Assembly: GCF_013520985.1 (NCBI RefSeq)
Contig: NZ_JACDTY010000001.1
Location: 620,001 to 684,000, forward strand
DNA: 64,000 nt
DNA from: Mesorhizobium neociceri
GTDB taxonomy: Bacteria; Pseudomonadota; Alphaproteobacteria; Rhizobiales; Rhizobiaceae
Direction of reading: 5' to 3'
Both the position numbers and the translations under genes were made by a program. A model generated the notes under the pieces. It saw only the letters and a program-made list of their open reading frames with translations. It was not told the DNA's origin and did not search any database. Shown piece after piece: positions 1 to 8,651 of this stretch (its first letter is position 1; every line of letters begins with the position of its first letter).

Positions 1-50
1 ACGCCGTGGCGTGCCAGCAGTTCCTTGGCCTGATATTCGTGGATGTCCAT
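1..50 (-). CDS. mtkA: Malate-CoA ligase beta subunit, N-terminal fragment
   Basis: Only the first 16 codons lie in the window; the gene continues past the left edge. The visible N-terminus MDIHEYQAKELLARHG is the typical start of the ATP-grasp beta subunit of malate-CoA ligase and succinyl-CoA synthetase. A strong ribosome binding site (GGGAGGAC) precedes the ATG. The gene follows mcl by 18 nt on the same strand. That context favours malate-CoA ligase (malate + CoA + ATP to malyl-CoA), because Mcl uses malyl-CoA. SucC is the alternative and cannot be excluded from 16 residues. Confidence 0.75.
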   Translation of the reverse strand, partial: MDIHEYQAKELLARHG

Positions 51-68
51 TTTGTCCTCCCTGAACAG

Positions 69-1031
69 TCAATGCGTGGCGACGCGCGGTTGGCCAGCGC
101 GTTCGATTGCCTCGTTGACCACCAATACGTTCCTGGCCATGCGTTCCGACGCTGCGTCGATCATCTTGCCGTCCAGCGCTGCCGCTCCCTTGCCCTGCGC
201 CTCGGCCTCTTTCAGCACTTCGAGGATGCGCCTGGCGCGGGTGACCTCTTTTTCCGGTGGCGAGAAGACATCGTTGGCGAGCGCGATCTGCGATGGATGG
301 ATTGCCCATTTGCCTTCGATGCCCAGCGCCGCCGCGCGCCTGGCGCCGGCGATGTAGCCCTCCGGATCGGAGAAGTCGCCAAACGGCCCGTCGATGGCGC
401 GCAGGCCGTAGGCGCGGCAGGCGACGGTCATACGCGACAGTGCGAAATGCCACTGGTCGCCGGGATAGTCGGGGTTGAGCCCGCCAATGTTGACGGTGCG
501 CGCCTTGCAGCTTGCGGCATAATCGGCGACGCCGAAATGCATGGCTTCTAGCCGGCCGGGCGTGGCTGCGATAGCCTCGACATTGGCCATGCCGAGCGCG
601 GTCTCGATCAGCGCTTCGAGGCCGACGCGGGTCTTGAAACCCTTGGCCATCTCGATCTGGTTGACCATGGCCTCGACCATGTAGAGATCGGCCGGCACGC
701 CGACCTTCGGCACCAAAATGGTGTCCAGCCGGTCGCCGGCCTGTTCCATGACGTCGACCACGTCGCGGTACATGTAATGGGTGTCGAGGCCGTTGATGCG
801 CACCGAAACGGTCTTGCCCTTGGCGCGCCAGTCGATGTCGTTGAGCGCCTGGATGATGTTCTTGCGGGCACGTTCCTTGTCGGGCGGCGCGACCGCGTCC
901 TCGATGTCGAGGAAGATGAAGTCGGCGGCGCTGTTCGCCGCCTTGTCGATCATCTCCGGGCTCGAGCCGGGAACGGCGAGCTCGCTGCGCTGCAGCCGGA
1001 GCTTCTTCAGATGGTTGATGGTATGGCTCAT
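69..1031 (-). CDS. mcl: L-malyl-CoA/beta-methylmalyl-CoA lyase (HpcH/HpaI-CitE family)
   Basis: This 320-residue protein belongs to the CitE-like aldolase family. Family members cleave malyl-CoA to acetyl-CoA and glyoxylate, the step that closes the serine cycle. Visible features are the early VPGSSPEMIDKA segment, the acidic FLDIEDAVAP metal/CoA-site region, the arginine-containing SVRINGLDT strand and DTILVPKVG. The start at 1031 was chosen over a longer in-frame extension because MSHTINHLKKLRLQRSELAV matches the usual N-terminus and an AGGGAGCG site precedes it. It lies 11 nt after sgaA and 18 nt before mtkA, so the three are probably one operon. Function is inferred from family and context; other CitE-like lyases are less likely here. 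Confidence 0.88.
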   Translation of the reverse strand: MSHTINHLKKLRLQRSELAVPGSSPEMIDKAANSAADFIFLDIEDAVAPPDKERARKNIIQALNDIDWRAKGKTVSVRINGLDTHYMYRDVVDVMEQAGDRLDTILVPKVGVPADLYMVEAMVNQIEMAKGFKTRVGLEALIETALGMANVEAIAATPGRLEAMHFGVADYAASCKARTVNIGGLNPDYPGDQWHFALSRMTVACRAYGLRAIDGPFGDFSDPEGYIAGARRAAALGIEGKWAIHPSQIALANDVFSPPEKEVTRARRILEVLKEAEAQGKGAAALDGKMIDAASERMARNVLVVNEAIERAGQPRVATH

Positions 1032-1042
1032 CGTGCGCTCCC

Positions 1043-2233
1043 TCAGGCGGCTTCGGCGACCGGCACGGCGGCCGAGGCGCGGAAATGCTGGATGGCGGCG
1101 CCGACGCCGGAACCCGGCGCCAGTCTGACGCCACAATCGAGCAGCGCCATTTCGGCGGCCGACAGCGAAGCCAGCACCATCACCTCGTTCAGCCAGCCGA
1201 GATGGCCGATGCGGAAGACCTTGCCCATCACCTTGTTGAGGCCGCCGCCGAGCGATGTCTGGTAGGTGCCGTAGGCGCGCTTGACGACGTCACCGCTGTC
1301 GATGCCTTCGGGCACCAGAATGGCGCTGACCGTATCGGAATGCCATTTCGGCGCCTTGGCGCAGAGTTTCAGGCCCCAGGCGTCGACCGCCTTGCGCACG
1401 CCTTCGGCGAGGCGATGGTGGCGGGCGAAGATGTTCTTCAGCCCTTCCTCGGCGATCAGGTCGAGCGAGGCGCGCAGGCCGCGCAGCAGCTGTGTAGCCG
1501 GCGTATAAGGGAAATAGCCGGCATCGTTAGCGCGGATCATGTCCTCGAAAGAGAAGAAGCAGCGACGGTGGGTGGCGCTCCTCGAAGCGACAAGCGCCTT
1601 CTTGCTGACTGACAGGAAGCCGAGGCCGGCGGGCAGCATGAAACCCTTCTGCGAGCCGCTGACGGCGCAGTCGACGCCCCATTCCTCCTGGCGGAAATCG
1701 ATCGAACCGATCGAAGAGACACCGTCGACGAACAGCAGGGCAGGGTGGTTTGCGTCGTCGAGCACGGCGCGGCAGCCGGCAACGTCGCTGGTCACACCGG
1801 TCGCCGTCTCATTCTGCGTGCAGAAAATTGCCTTGATGCGGTGCGCCTTGTCGGCCTTCAGCCGCTCGGCATAGAGCTCGAGCGGCACGCCCGTTCCCCA
1901 TTCGCAATCGATGACATCGACCTCGAGGCCGAGGCGCTCGGCCATGTCGACCCACAGATGCGAGAACTGGCCGAAGCGCGACATCAGCACGCGGTCGCCG
2001 GGGCTGAGCACATTGGTCATCGCCGCCTCCCAGGCGCCGGTGCCGGAGGAGGGGTAGATGAAGACGCGGCCGGTCTCGTTCTTGAAGACCTTCTTGATGT
2101 CCTCGAACAGCGGCAAGGTGAGATCGGGGAAGGATGCGGCGCGCATATCCTCCATCGGCAGGTTCATCGCCTGCCGGACCTGTTCGGGGATGTTGGTCGG
2201 TCCGGGAATGAAAAGATGGGTGAAACCGGCCAT
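1043..2233 (-). CDS. sgaA: Serine-glyoxylate aminotransferase (class V)
   Basis: This 396-residue class V PLP aminotransferase transfers the amino group of serine to glyoxylate, giving hydroxypyruvate and glycine in the serine cycle. The N-terminus has the family's HLFIPGPTNIPEQVR substrate loop, and the PLP lysine is K196 in SGSQKGFMLPAG. PSSGTGAWEAA near residue 65 forms part of the phosphate cup. A near-consensus AGGAGGAG site lies just upstream of the ATG. It is the first gene of the sgaA-mcl-mtkA run, and the 146-nt gap before it probably holds the promoter. Alanine-glyoxylate aminotransferase is a related alternative, but the adjoining mcl supports the serine-cycle role. Confidence 0.9.
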   Translation of the reverse strand: MAGFTHLFIPGPTNIPEQVRQAMNLPMEDMRAASFPDLTLPLFEDIKKVFKNETGRVFIYPSSGTGAWEAAMTNVLSPGDRVLMSRFGQFSHLWVDMAERLGLEVDVIDCEWGTGVPLELYAERLKADKAHRIKAIFCTQNETATGVTSDVAGCRAVLDDANHPALLFVDGVSSIGSIDFRQEEWGVDCAVSGSQKGFMLPAGLGFLSVSKKALVASRSATHRRCFFSFEDMIRANDAGYFPYTPATQLLRGLRASLDLIAEEGLKNIFARHHRLAEGVRKAVDAWGLKLCAKAPKWHSDTVSAILVPEGIDSGDVVKRAYGTYQTSLGGGLNKVMGKVFRIGHLGWLNEVMVLASLSAAEMALLDCGVRLAPGSGVGAAIQHFRASAAVPVAEAA

Positions 2234-2342
2234 GGTGCGAACTCCTCCTGATCCAGCAAAGCGGTGATGGGGAGTTTCGTTTCGACGGCTAAAGGCAACA
2301 ACACCTTGCCGGGTAACATCTTGCCGCGCACGGGTGGGGGCG

Positions 2343-2386
2343 GCCTACCCGGTTGGCCTACCCGCGGCCCGTCGCTTGCCTACCCG
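2343..2386. repeat. Three direct copies of CCTACCCG upstream of sgaA
   Basis: The octamer CCTACCCG occurs at 2344-2351, 2357-2364 and 2379-2386, between the sgaA start and the end of the upstream LuxR-type gene (the last copy runs over its stop codon). Spacings are 13 and 22 nt. Clustered short direct repeats in a promoter gap can be regulator sites, but no known consensus is recognised. The assignment is a guess from position. Confidence 0.3.
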
Positions 2387-3048
2387 AAAGGCTGCTTCTG
2401 GGTACGCCTCTCGCGCGCATAGAGAGCAACGGCCATCGCCCGGTTGCGGACGTCGAGTTTGTCATAGAGATTCTTGAGGTGGTATTTTACCGTGTTCTCG
2501 GAAATCCCAGTCCGCGTCGCGATCTGCAGATTGGTCCAGCCGTCGGACAGCACCGCCAGCAGCTCGCGCTCGCGCACGGTGAGCTGCGACAGGGGCGTGT
2601 CGTTGACCTTGTTGATGTCGATATAAGGGATGCAGATGCGCCCATGCGCGACCGCCAGGATGGTCTCGAAGATGATCGACGGATCATCGAACTGGAAGCA
2701 ATAGCCCTGCGCTCCAAGCCGCACGCACTGCTTCAGGATGCCGATGTCGTGGTCGTTGGAAAACACCGCGATGCGCACGCCGAGCTTGCGGCTGTGAACC
2801 TCGGCAAGCACATCGGCGCCGTCCATGTCGGCGAGCTTCCAGCCGATGACGGCGACGTCGAATTCGCCTGCCATCGCCAGTTCGAGGAAATGGCTGCCGC
2901 TTTGCACGCAGGCGAGGAGATCGAAGCGGCCGTCGCATTCCAGCATTTCGCGCAGCGCCGATATGACGAGCGGATTGCGTTCGGCCACGACCACACGCAC
3001 GCGCCGTTCCGCTGATACCTTGGGTTCTGTCTGCGACCTGATCTTCAA
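2380..3048 (-). CDS. LuxR/NarL-family regulator with degenerate receiver domain
   Basis: The 222-residue protein has an N-terminal receiver-like domain (about 17-135) and a C-terminal LuxR helix-turn-helix (about 150-212, LTVRERELLAVLSDGWTN then ISENTVKYHLKNLYDKL). The helix-turn-helix is intact. The receiver is not: where NarL/FixJ proteins carry the phosphorylated Asp, this one reads DVAVIGWKLADMDG with Gly at residue 69. The usual N-terminal acidic pair is E23-R24, and the conserved Lys after the fifth strand is replaced by Gln. Phosphorylation by a kinase is therefore unlikely. A TTG start is used, preceded by GGAAG. It lies upstream of sgaA on the same strand and may regulate the serine-cycle genes. 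The 289 nt upstream (3049-3337) hold no gene I can support. Confidence 0.8.
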   Translation of the reverse strand: MKIRSQTEPKVSAERRVRVVVAERNPLVISALREMLECDGRFDLLACVQSGSHFLELAMAGEFDVAVIGWKLADMDGADVLAEVHSRKLGVRIAVFSNDHDIGILKQCVRLGAQGYCFQFDDPSIIFETILAVAHGRICIPYIDINKVNDTPLSQLTVRERELLAVLSDGWTNLQIATRTGISENTVKYHLKNLYDKLDVRNRAMAVALYARERRTQKQPFG

Positions 3049-3337
3049 GGGCTTCCGGCTGTTCTGGTTGCAATCTCAGCGGTCCGGCGATTGCCTGGAC
3101 CTGCATCATGACAATTCTGCCCCAACCGTGCGGGGGTGCTCTTTCCCCAGCGACATGCGCTGTCGCGCTGCCTTAAGCCGGCGGGGCATCGGTTTTTGAT
3201 GGGATTGGTGTTGTCAGCGCCGGCCGGAGTGATCTCGCCTGCCAGTGTCGCCGTTCAGGCGGGAGGGCGCATTTCGTTTGAAATTCCGTGGGTTGTGGGA
3301 TCAACCTGACATGCGCTCGCCGAACCCCGGGGAGCCA

Positions 3338-4663
3338 TTATGATGGCGAGGCAACTGGTCCGTTCGGCAGATCGACGGTCACGATGAGCCCTGTTGGTTG
3401 ATTATCCTGCAATTCGATCTTGCCACCATGACCCTGGATGATGTCGGCAACGATCGAGAGACCAAGACCGAAGCCATGCTTCGAGGCAACGCCACGCGAT
3501 GTGTCCTCCTTGAAGAATGGCTCGAATACGCGGGAGCGCGCCGTCATCGAAATGCCCGGTCCATCGTCGCCGACCGCTATGCGCGCCGTCGTCTCGGTCA
3601 GCGTCAATGCGACGGTGACATTGCCGGCGAATTTAACCCCGTTGTCGCAGAGATTGGTGATCGCACGCGCCAGCGCATTGGGTTTGCACCAGCCCAGAAG
3701 CCGATCCGGTCCGGAATACGAGACCGAAAACCCGACATCGGAGAATTCGGCACAGACTGTTTGCAGCACGCTGGCAATGTCTGCGCGTTGCAGCTTCTCC
3801 GTCGAAACGTCGTTGCGCAGATAAGTCAAAGTCTCGTTGATCAGCTCTTCAATATGCTGGACATCGGACAGCATCGCGGTTCGGATGAGGCCGTCATCCA
3901 TCCGCTCGGCGCGGAGCCGCAGCCGCGTCAAAGGCGTGCGCAGATCATGGCTGACACTGCGCAACATGCGCGTGCGATTCTCGATCATCGTCCGGATACG
4001 CGCTCTCATCCTGTTCAGAGCGCGCACCAGGCCGACCATCTCGATGGAGCCGCGTTCGATGAAAAGCTCGTCGCTGTTCTCGATCTCTGCCGACCCGACA
4101 GCGGTCGAAATGCGTCTTAGGGGGTTTGTCACGGCCCATACTGCAAAAAGCCAAATCAGGGCAGGAAAGGCGACAAAAGCCATAAATTTGTAGAACAGGG
4201 AACGGATAAAACCTGATGTCAGCAAGGTATCGGGCACGCCAAAATGAGCCAGGACGGCCTGTTGGTCCAGATCCAGCACGAAGGCATATTCACCGTCGAT
4301 TGTTAGCCAACGCCCATCCGTCGGTTCGTTGTTGAACCGGAAAAGCCATTCGATATTTCGCCACTGAAGATAGGAAACTGGAATACTGTCGATCTGCTCC
4401 TTGGGCAATATCTTGAAATCAAAACCGGCTTGCGCCGCCGCTGCCAAGACCACGCTGCGAGCTTCCGCTGGTGCTTCGCGCAACAAGGCAGCAACCACGG
4501 CGGTTCGTGTGGCGCTGTCGTCGACAGCCGGCAGGTCGATACTCGCTGTAACATTTTCGACGACCGATCCAGCGGACAGGATCACAACCACCGTGACGAT
4601 GATGACTGCCGCGAACTGCCCACGCACAGACTGCGGCAGGAAACGGCGGATCAAATCCCTCAT
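3338..4663 (-). CDS. Membrane sensor histidine kinase (EnvZ/RstB-like)
   Basis: The 441-residue kinase has transmembrane segments at about 17-38 and 160-179 flanking a periplasmic domain of about 120 residues, then a HAMP linker (about 180-235). The phospho-acceptor is H239 in RSVSHDLRTPLTRLRLRAER. The ATPase domain shows the N box (ARAITNLCDNGVKFAG, about 332-347), G1 (VGDDGPGI) and G2 (HGFGLGLSIVADII). Its ATG overlaps the stop of the upstream response regulator by 4 nt, so the pair is translationally coupled. The signal is unknown; the adjoining mipA suggests an envelope or antimicrobial cue. Confidence 0.9.
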   Translation of the reverse strand: MRDLIRRFLPQSVRGQFAAVIIVTVVVILSAGSVVENVTASIDLPAVDDSATRTAVVAALLREAPAEARSVVLAAAAQAGFDFKILPKEQIDSIPVSYLQWRNIEWLFRFNNEPTDGRWLTIDGEYAFVLDLDQQAVLAHFGVPDTLLTSGFIRSLFYKFMAFVAFPALIWLFAVWAVTNPLRRISTAVGSAEIENSDELFIERGSIEMVGLVRALNRMRARIRTMIENRTRMLRSVSHDLRTPLTRLRLRAERMDDGLIRTAMLSDVQHIEELINETLTYLRNDVSTEKLQRADIASVLQTVCAEFSDVGFSVSYSGPDRLLGWCKPNALARAITNLCDNGVKFAGNVTVALTLTETTARIAVGDDGPGISMTARSRVFEPFFKEDTSRGVASKHGFGLGLSIVADIIQGHGGKIELQDNQPTGLIVTVDLPNGPVASPS

Positions 4664-5445
4664 GCTTCCTCAACCGTCGCGGTGAAGATGTAGCCGCCCA
4701 GCCGAACGGTCCTGAGAAGCACCGGATCGCGCGCATCCTTTTCGATCTTCTGGCGGATCCGGCTGACGTGAACATCGACGCTGCGCTCGATTGGCCCGGC
4801 AAGCCCTGCATGGGTTACGCCAAGGAGTTCCTCGCGCGAGAGAACCCGGCCGGCATTACGGCAGAAAGCAAGCAACAGGTCGAATTCATGCGTGGTGGTC
4901 GCGACCCGCGCGTTGCTCGGATCATGCAATTGCCGGCGAATGGGGTCGAGGCGCCAGCCGTTGAAGCGAAGCACCTTCGACCGATCCCGTTCCTCGGGAG
5001 CGTAGGTCGTGCGGCGCAGCAGCGCCCGTATCCTGGCCGTCAGTTCGCGCGCGCTGAACGGCTTTGTCACGTAGTCGTCCGCGCCAATCTCGAGTCCGAA
5101 GATGCGGTCGATTTCTTCGCCAAGGGCGGTCAGCATCAGGATCGGAACGTTCGTTTGCGCGCGAAGGCGGCGGCAGATGCTGAGGCCGTTTTCGCCAGGC
5201 AGCATGACATCAAGCACGATAAGATCGAATTTCTGGTTGCGAAGCGCGGCGTCCATCCGAACGCCGTTCCCGGCTATTTCCACGATCATGCCGTTTTCGG
5301 TGAGCGTGTCACCCAGCATGCGCGCGATTTCGAGGTCGTCTTCGACGATGAGGATACGCGAACCTTGCCTTGTCGATCTCGATTCGGCGCTCAAATCGCT
5401 TGGGTGCCTTTGCCGTGCGATCTCGGAGTTTGTCATAGCCTGCAT
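4660..5445 (-). CDS. OmpR/PhoB-family response regulator
   Basis: The 261-residue protein has a canonical receiver (about 29-140) with the acidic pair in IVEDDLEI, phospho-acceptor D79 in FDLIVLDVMLPGENG and the switch lysine in DDYVTKPFSA. A winged-helix DNA-binding domain (about 155-255) ends with the trans-activation C signature LLRTVRLGGYIFTATVEEA. A second in-frame ATG three codons downstream is an alternative start. It lies 17 nt after the mipA-like gene and overlaps the kinase gene by 4 nt. It probably controls the mipA operon, as in other mipA-linked two-component systems. Confidence 0.9.
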   Translation of the reverse strand: MQAMTNSEIARQRHPSDLSAESRSTRQGSRILIVEDDLEIARMLGDTLTENGMIVEIAGNGVRMDAALRNQKFDLIVLDVMLPGENGLSICRRLRAQTNVPILMLTALGEEIDRIFGLEIGADDYVTKPFSARELTARIRALLRRTTYAPEERDRSKVLRFNGWRLDPIRRQLHDPSNARVATTTHEFDLLLAFCRNAGRVLSREELLGVTHAGLAGPIERSVDVHVSRIRQKIEKDARDPVLLRTVRLGGYIFTATVEEA

Positions 5446-5462
5446 AGGTGCCTGCGTCGATG

Positions 5463-6317
5463 TCAGAACCGGTATCCGACCAGAAGCATCCCTGAAGGCT
5501 GAACCTTGTCGACGACGATCGGGCTGTCGGCGGCGTCACCCAAGAGAATGCCGACCCCCGCTTCGCCCCGCACCATCCAGTTCTGATTGAGCATATATGT
5601 GGCGGAAATTGAAAAATCGGCGCGCTTCAACCCGGCACCAGCATCATAGCGAGCCAGCCCCGAGCGAGCCGATTGTTCCGGCGTGACGCCAAAATAGGCC
5701 TGCATGTAATTTTCGTCCGCGAAGACGGCGGCTGCACTGGCGCCGATCACCAACGATGGGGACAGAGGCTGGCTGACCTCGATCCCGACCTTGCCCTCGA
5801 GGCCATCGCTGCCGCCGATGGTCTTGTCGAGCTGCGCAAAGATTTCAGCCGGGCCGAACTTCACCGCGGCCTTCACGCCGACTGTCGCGCCCATGTCGAC
5901 ATCCCCCAAGCCGCGCAGGTGGTCGGCGTCGTCTTCCTTGCGGCCCATCTCATAGCCAAGCCGCGCGCTGAATTCGAACGGGCCTTGCTCGTAGATCGCG
6001 ATGTTGGCGCCCGTCGGATCAATCGTCACCGTATCGAGGAATGTCGCGGTGACGAAAGGCACCGGCATGACCTTGAACTCGTCGCTGCCCTCGTATTTGG
6101 GGACGATGATGGCGCCGCCTCCAACGACGACGTGCCAGTCGGCCAGTTTTTGTTCGAAGCCTCCGAAACGGGAAGGGTCGGGCGGAGGGCTAAAGTCATC
6201 GGAATTCACGGCGATGGCGTCAGCCGCCAGCACGATGCCCGAATGCGTTGAAAACAGCACTGCCATCGCCGCAAGAGAGGCCCGGCCGGCAAACATTCCA
6301 GAATCCATATTGAACAT
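5463..6317 (-). CDS. MipA/OmpV-family outer membrane protein
   Basis: The 284-residue product starts with a probable signal peptide (hydrophobic core about 10-31, ending near VLAADA). It continues as alternating beta-strand sequence and ends GMLLVGYRF, the terminal aromatic expected of a BAM-inserted barrel. VPKYEGSDEFKVMPVPF resembles the family's conserved Y-x-G-S-D segment. It is first in a three-gene run with a two-component system, a common arrangement for mipA genes. Family roles include a murein-hydrolase scaffold and adaptation to antibiotics or osmolarity; the specific role here is not shown by sequence. Confidence 0.85.
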   Translation of the reverse strand: MFNMDSGMFAGRASLAAMAVLFSTHSGIVLAADAIAVNSDDFSPPPDPSRFGGFEQKLADWHVVVGGGAIIVPKYEGSDEFKVMPVPFVTATFLDTVTIDPTGANIAIYEQGPFEFSARLGYEMGRKEDDADHLRGLGDVDMGATVGVKAAVKFGPAEIFAQLDKTIGGSDGLEGKVGIEVSQPLSPSLVIGASAAAVFADENYMQAYFGVTPEQSARSGLARYDAGAGLKRADFSISATYMLNQNWMVRGEAGVGILLGDAADSPIVVDKVQPSGMLLVGYRF

Positions 6318-6522
6318 GCATGCTCCAGAGCAGCGAGGCGGTGAGCCCCTGATGCTTGGACTATTTCAGGCGAAGTTGGCTGCATGCGTGAAGTGATGTT
6401 AATTTTTGTTGCGCAATCTTGGTCGCTTTTTGGCGGCTGTACGAAGCGACCTCCGCACAACGTCCTGCGACCATGTAGCGTGCTCTCAAGCCAAATCGCG
6501 CCACCGCCTATCTCAGTGTTTA

Positions 6523-6570
6523 ATCATGATCTTTTCCGAAAACCGGTTTCCCCTTTTCGGGATCATGGTC
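6523..6570. repeat. Imperfect palindromic intergenic repeat, CATGATC...GATCATG type
   Basis: The element reads CATGATC, a TTTTCCGAAAA block, a CCGG-containing centre, CTTTTCGG and GATCATG, so nested arms CATGATC/GATCATG and CCGAAAA/TTTTCGG can pair. Related palindromes occur at 34419-34466 and 42811-42861, so this is a dispersed family typical of rhizobial intergenic DNA. The rest of the 301-nt gap 6318-6618 holds a GGTCGCTT/AAGCGACC inverted pair and the ribosome binding site of mgtE. I see no gene in it. Confidence 0.6.
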
Positions 6571-6618
6571 TAGACCTGACGGGCACCTTTTGCGGGATTG
6601 TGATGGCGGGAGGCGCCG

Positions 6619-8037
6619 GTGGAAGGCGAACACGAACAGACGAGCGGCGCCAAAGCCGCTGACGATGCCCACGCCGACATCTATGGCGAGGATGGCGCCG
6701 TTCTGTCGTCCTTCCTGGCGCAGATCGGTGCTGCGATCGCCGATCGCGACACGCTGACGCTGAAGCGCGAAGTCGACGACCTGCACCAGTCCGAACTCGG
6801 TGACCTGCTCGAAGCGCTGCATCCTGAACAGCGCCGCGCGCTGGTCGAACTGCTTGGCGCGGATTTCGATTTTTCCTCGCTGACCGAGGTCGACGAGGCG
6901 ATCCGTATGGAGATCGTCGACAATCTGCCCAATGCGCAGATTGCCCAGGCGGTGCAGGAACTCGATTCCGACGACGCCGTCTACATTCTCGAAGACCTTG
7001 AAAAAGAAGACCAGGACGAGATCCTGTCGCAGCTGCCGTTTACCGAACGGATCAGGCTGCGCCGCTCGCTCGACTATCCCGAAGAGACGGCCGGTCGGCG
7101 CATGCAGACCGAGTTCGTCGCGGTGCCGCCGTTCTGGACCATCGGTCAGACCATCGACTACATGCGCGAGGACCAGAACCTTCCCGACCGATTCAGCCAG
7201 ATCTTCGTCATCGATCCGAGTTTCAAGCTGCTCGGCGCCATCGACCTCGACCAGATCCTGCGCACCAAGCGCACGATCAAGGTCGAGGAGGTGATGCATG
7301 AGACAAGGCACGCCATTCCGGCCACGATGGACCAGGAAGAGGCGGCACGGGAGTTCGAGCAATACGATCTTCTGTCCGCCGCCGTCGTCGACGAGAACGA
7401 GCGGCTGGTTGGCGTGCTGACCATCGATGACGTCGTCGACGTCATCCAGCAGGAAGCGGAAGAAGATCTGTTGCGCATGGGTGGCGTCGGCGACGAAGAA
7501 CTGTCCGACAGCATCCTGTCGACCTCGCGCTCGCGCGTTCCCTGGCTGCTGGTCAATCTTCTGACCGCGTTCCTGGCGGCGTCGGTGATCGGCCTGTTCG
7601 ACCGCACGATCGAGCATATCGTGGCGCTGGCCGTGCTGATGCCGATCGTGGCGGGCATGGGCGGCAATGCAGGGTCGCAGACCATGACCGTCACCGTGCG
7701 TGCGCTGGCGACGAAGGACCTCGACATCTACAATGCCGGCCGCATCATCCGCCGTGAAATGGGCGTCGGCTCGATCAACGGCATCATCTTCGCGGTGCTG
7801 ATCGGCATCGTCGCGGCGGCCTGGTTCCGCGATCCCAATCTGGGTGGCATCATCGCGGCGGCGATGATCATCAACATGTTCGTCGCAGCGCTCGCCGGTA
7901 TCCTGATCCCGCTGCTGCTCGACCGGTTCAAGATTGACCCAGCGGTGGCGTCAGCGGTTTTCGTCACCACGGTCACCGATGTCGTTGGCTTTTTTGCCTT
8001 TCTGGGGTTGGCCACCTGGTGGTTCGCGGTACCTTGA
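6619..8037 (+). CDS. mgtE: Magnesium transporter MgtE
   Basis: The 472-residue protein has the MgtE order: an acidic N domain (about 25-150), tandem CBS domains (about 155-275) and a membrane domain of about five helices (about 295-472). The membrane domain carries the conserved MGGNAGSQTMTVTVRAL segment that lines the ion path. Family members are gated Mg2+ channels in the inner membrane that close when the cytosolic domains bind Mg2+. A GTG start is used with GGGAGG about 5 nt upstream; the nearby ATG at 6603 is out of frame. It appears monocistronic. Confidence 0.93.
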   Translation: MEGEHEQTSGAKAADDAHADIYGEDGAVLSSFLAQIGAAIADRDTLTLKREVDDLHQSELGDLLEALHPEQRRALVELLGADFDFSSLTEVDEAIRMEIVDNLPNAQIAQAVQELDSDDAVYILEDLEKEDQDEILSQLPFTERIRLRRSLDYPEETAGRRMQTEFVAVPPFWTIGQTIDYMREDQNLPDRFSQIFVIDPSFKLLGAIDLDQILRTKRTIKVEEVMHETRHAIPATMDQEEAAREFEQYDLLSAAVVDENERLVGVLTIDDVVDVIQQEAEEDLLRMGGVGDEELSDSILSTSRSRVPWLLVNLLTAFLAASVIGLFDRTIEHIVALAVLMPIVAGMGGNAGSQTMTVTVRALATKDLDIYNAGRIIRREMGVGSINGIIFAVLIGIVAAAWFRDPNLGGIIAAAMIINMFVAALAGILIPLLLDRFKIDPAVASAVFVTTVTDVVGFFAFLGLATWWFAVP

Positions 8038-8060
8038 AGAAACAGGCAGCGCGGTCTCAA

Positions 8061-8076
8061 TTGACTTTTACGTAAA
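8061..8076 (+). promoter_or_regulatory. Candidate MerR operator/promoter element
   Basis: TTGACT (8061-8066), a plausible -35 box, runs directly into the 10-bp palindrome TTTACGTAAA (8067-8076), about 120 nt upstream of the MerR gene. MerR-family regulators bind dyads between -35 and -10. No convincing -10 hexamer follows, so this is tentative. Confidence 0.35.
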
Positions 8077-8194
8077 TGCCGTGCGAGGTTCGCGCCGGGG
8101 TTTCATGTCGAGTCCGGCATGGGACATGATTGATCGGGATGGGTGGGTGCGTCGCTTGGCAGGCGGTCGCTTACGTTCCGGCTTGGGAGCAAGA

Positions 8195-8581
8195 ATGCGG
8201 GAATATTATTCGATCACCGAACTGACCCGCGAATTCGACGTGTCGACGCGGACGCTGCGCTTTTACGAGGATGAGGGCCTGGTGCAGCCGGTGCGGCGTG
8301 GCCGCACAAGGTTGTTCCGCCCTTCGGACCGGCATCTGATCCGCCAGATCATGCGCGGAAAACGGCTCGGCTTCTCGATCAACGAAATCCGCGAAATCAT
8401 CCAGATGTACAAGGAGCCGCCCGGCGAAGTCGGCCAACTCAACCTGATGATCAAGCGCATCGAGGAAAAGCGCGAGGATCTCAGGCAGAAACGCAGGGAT
8501 CTCGAAGAGACGCTGGCCGAACTCGACCAGGCGGAAGAGTCCTGCGTCGAGCGGCTGGTGGAGCTGGGTGTTAATACCTGA
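8195..8581 (+). CDS. MerR-family transcriptional regulator (LiuR-like)
   Basis: The 128-residue protein begins YYSITELTREFDVSTRTLRF, a MerR helix-turn-helix, followed by the wing EDEGLVQPVRRGRTRLFRP. A dimerisation coiled coil at about 85-120 is rich in Glu, Lys and Arg. A conserved metal-binding cysteine cluster is absent; the single Cys is near the C-terminus, so a metal sensor is unlikely. The short length and RGRTRLFRPSDRHLIRQI segment resemble LiuR-type regulators of branched-chain amino acid and acyl-CoA catabolism, but no such genes adjoin it. The start at 8195 has GGGAG upstream and begins at the usual MerR N-terminus; longer in-frame extensions do not look coding. Confidence 0.82.
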   Translation: MREYYSITELTREFDVSTRTLRFYEDEGLVQPVRRGRTRLFRPSDRHLIRQIMRGKRLGFSINEIREIIQMYKEPPGEVGQLNLMIKRIEEKREDLRQKRRDLEETLAELDQAEESCVERLVELGVNT

Positions 8582-8651
8582 GCGGACTGGGCCATGGCGC
8601 GCTTTGGTGATGATCGCCAACGTTTGGGATTAGCGGAAGCCTTCAGAACTT

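Noticed and set aside
6520..7617. 365-codon minus-strand frame across mgtE
   Set aside because: It mirrors the MgtE coding sequence and has no recognisable protein features.
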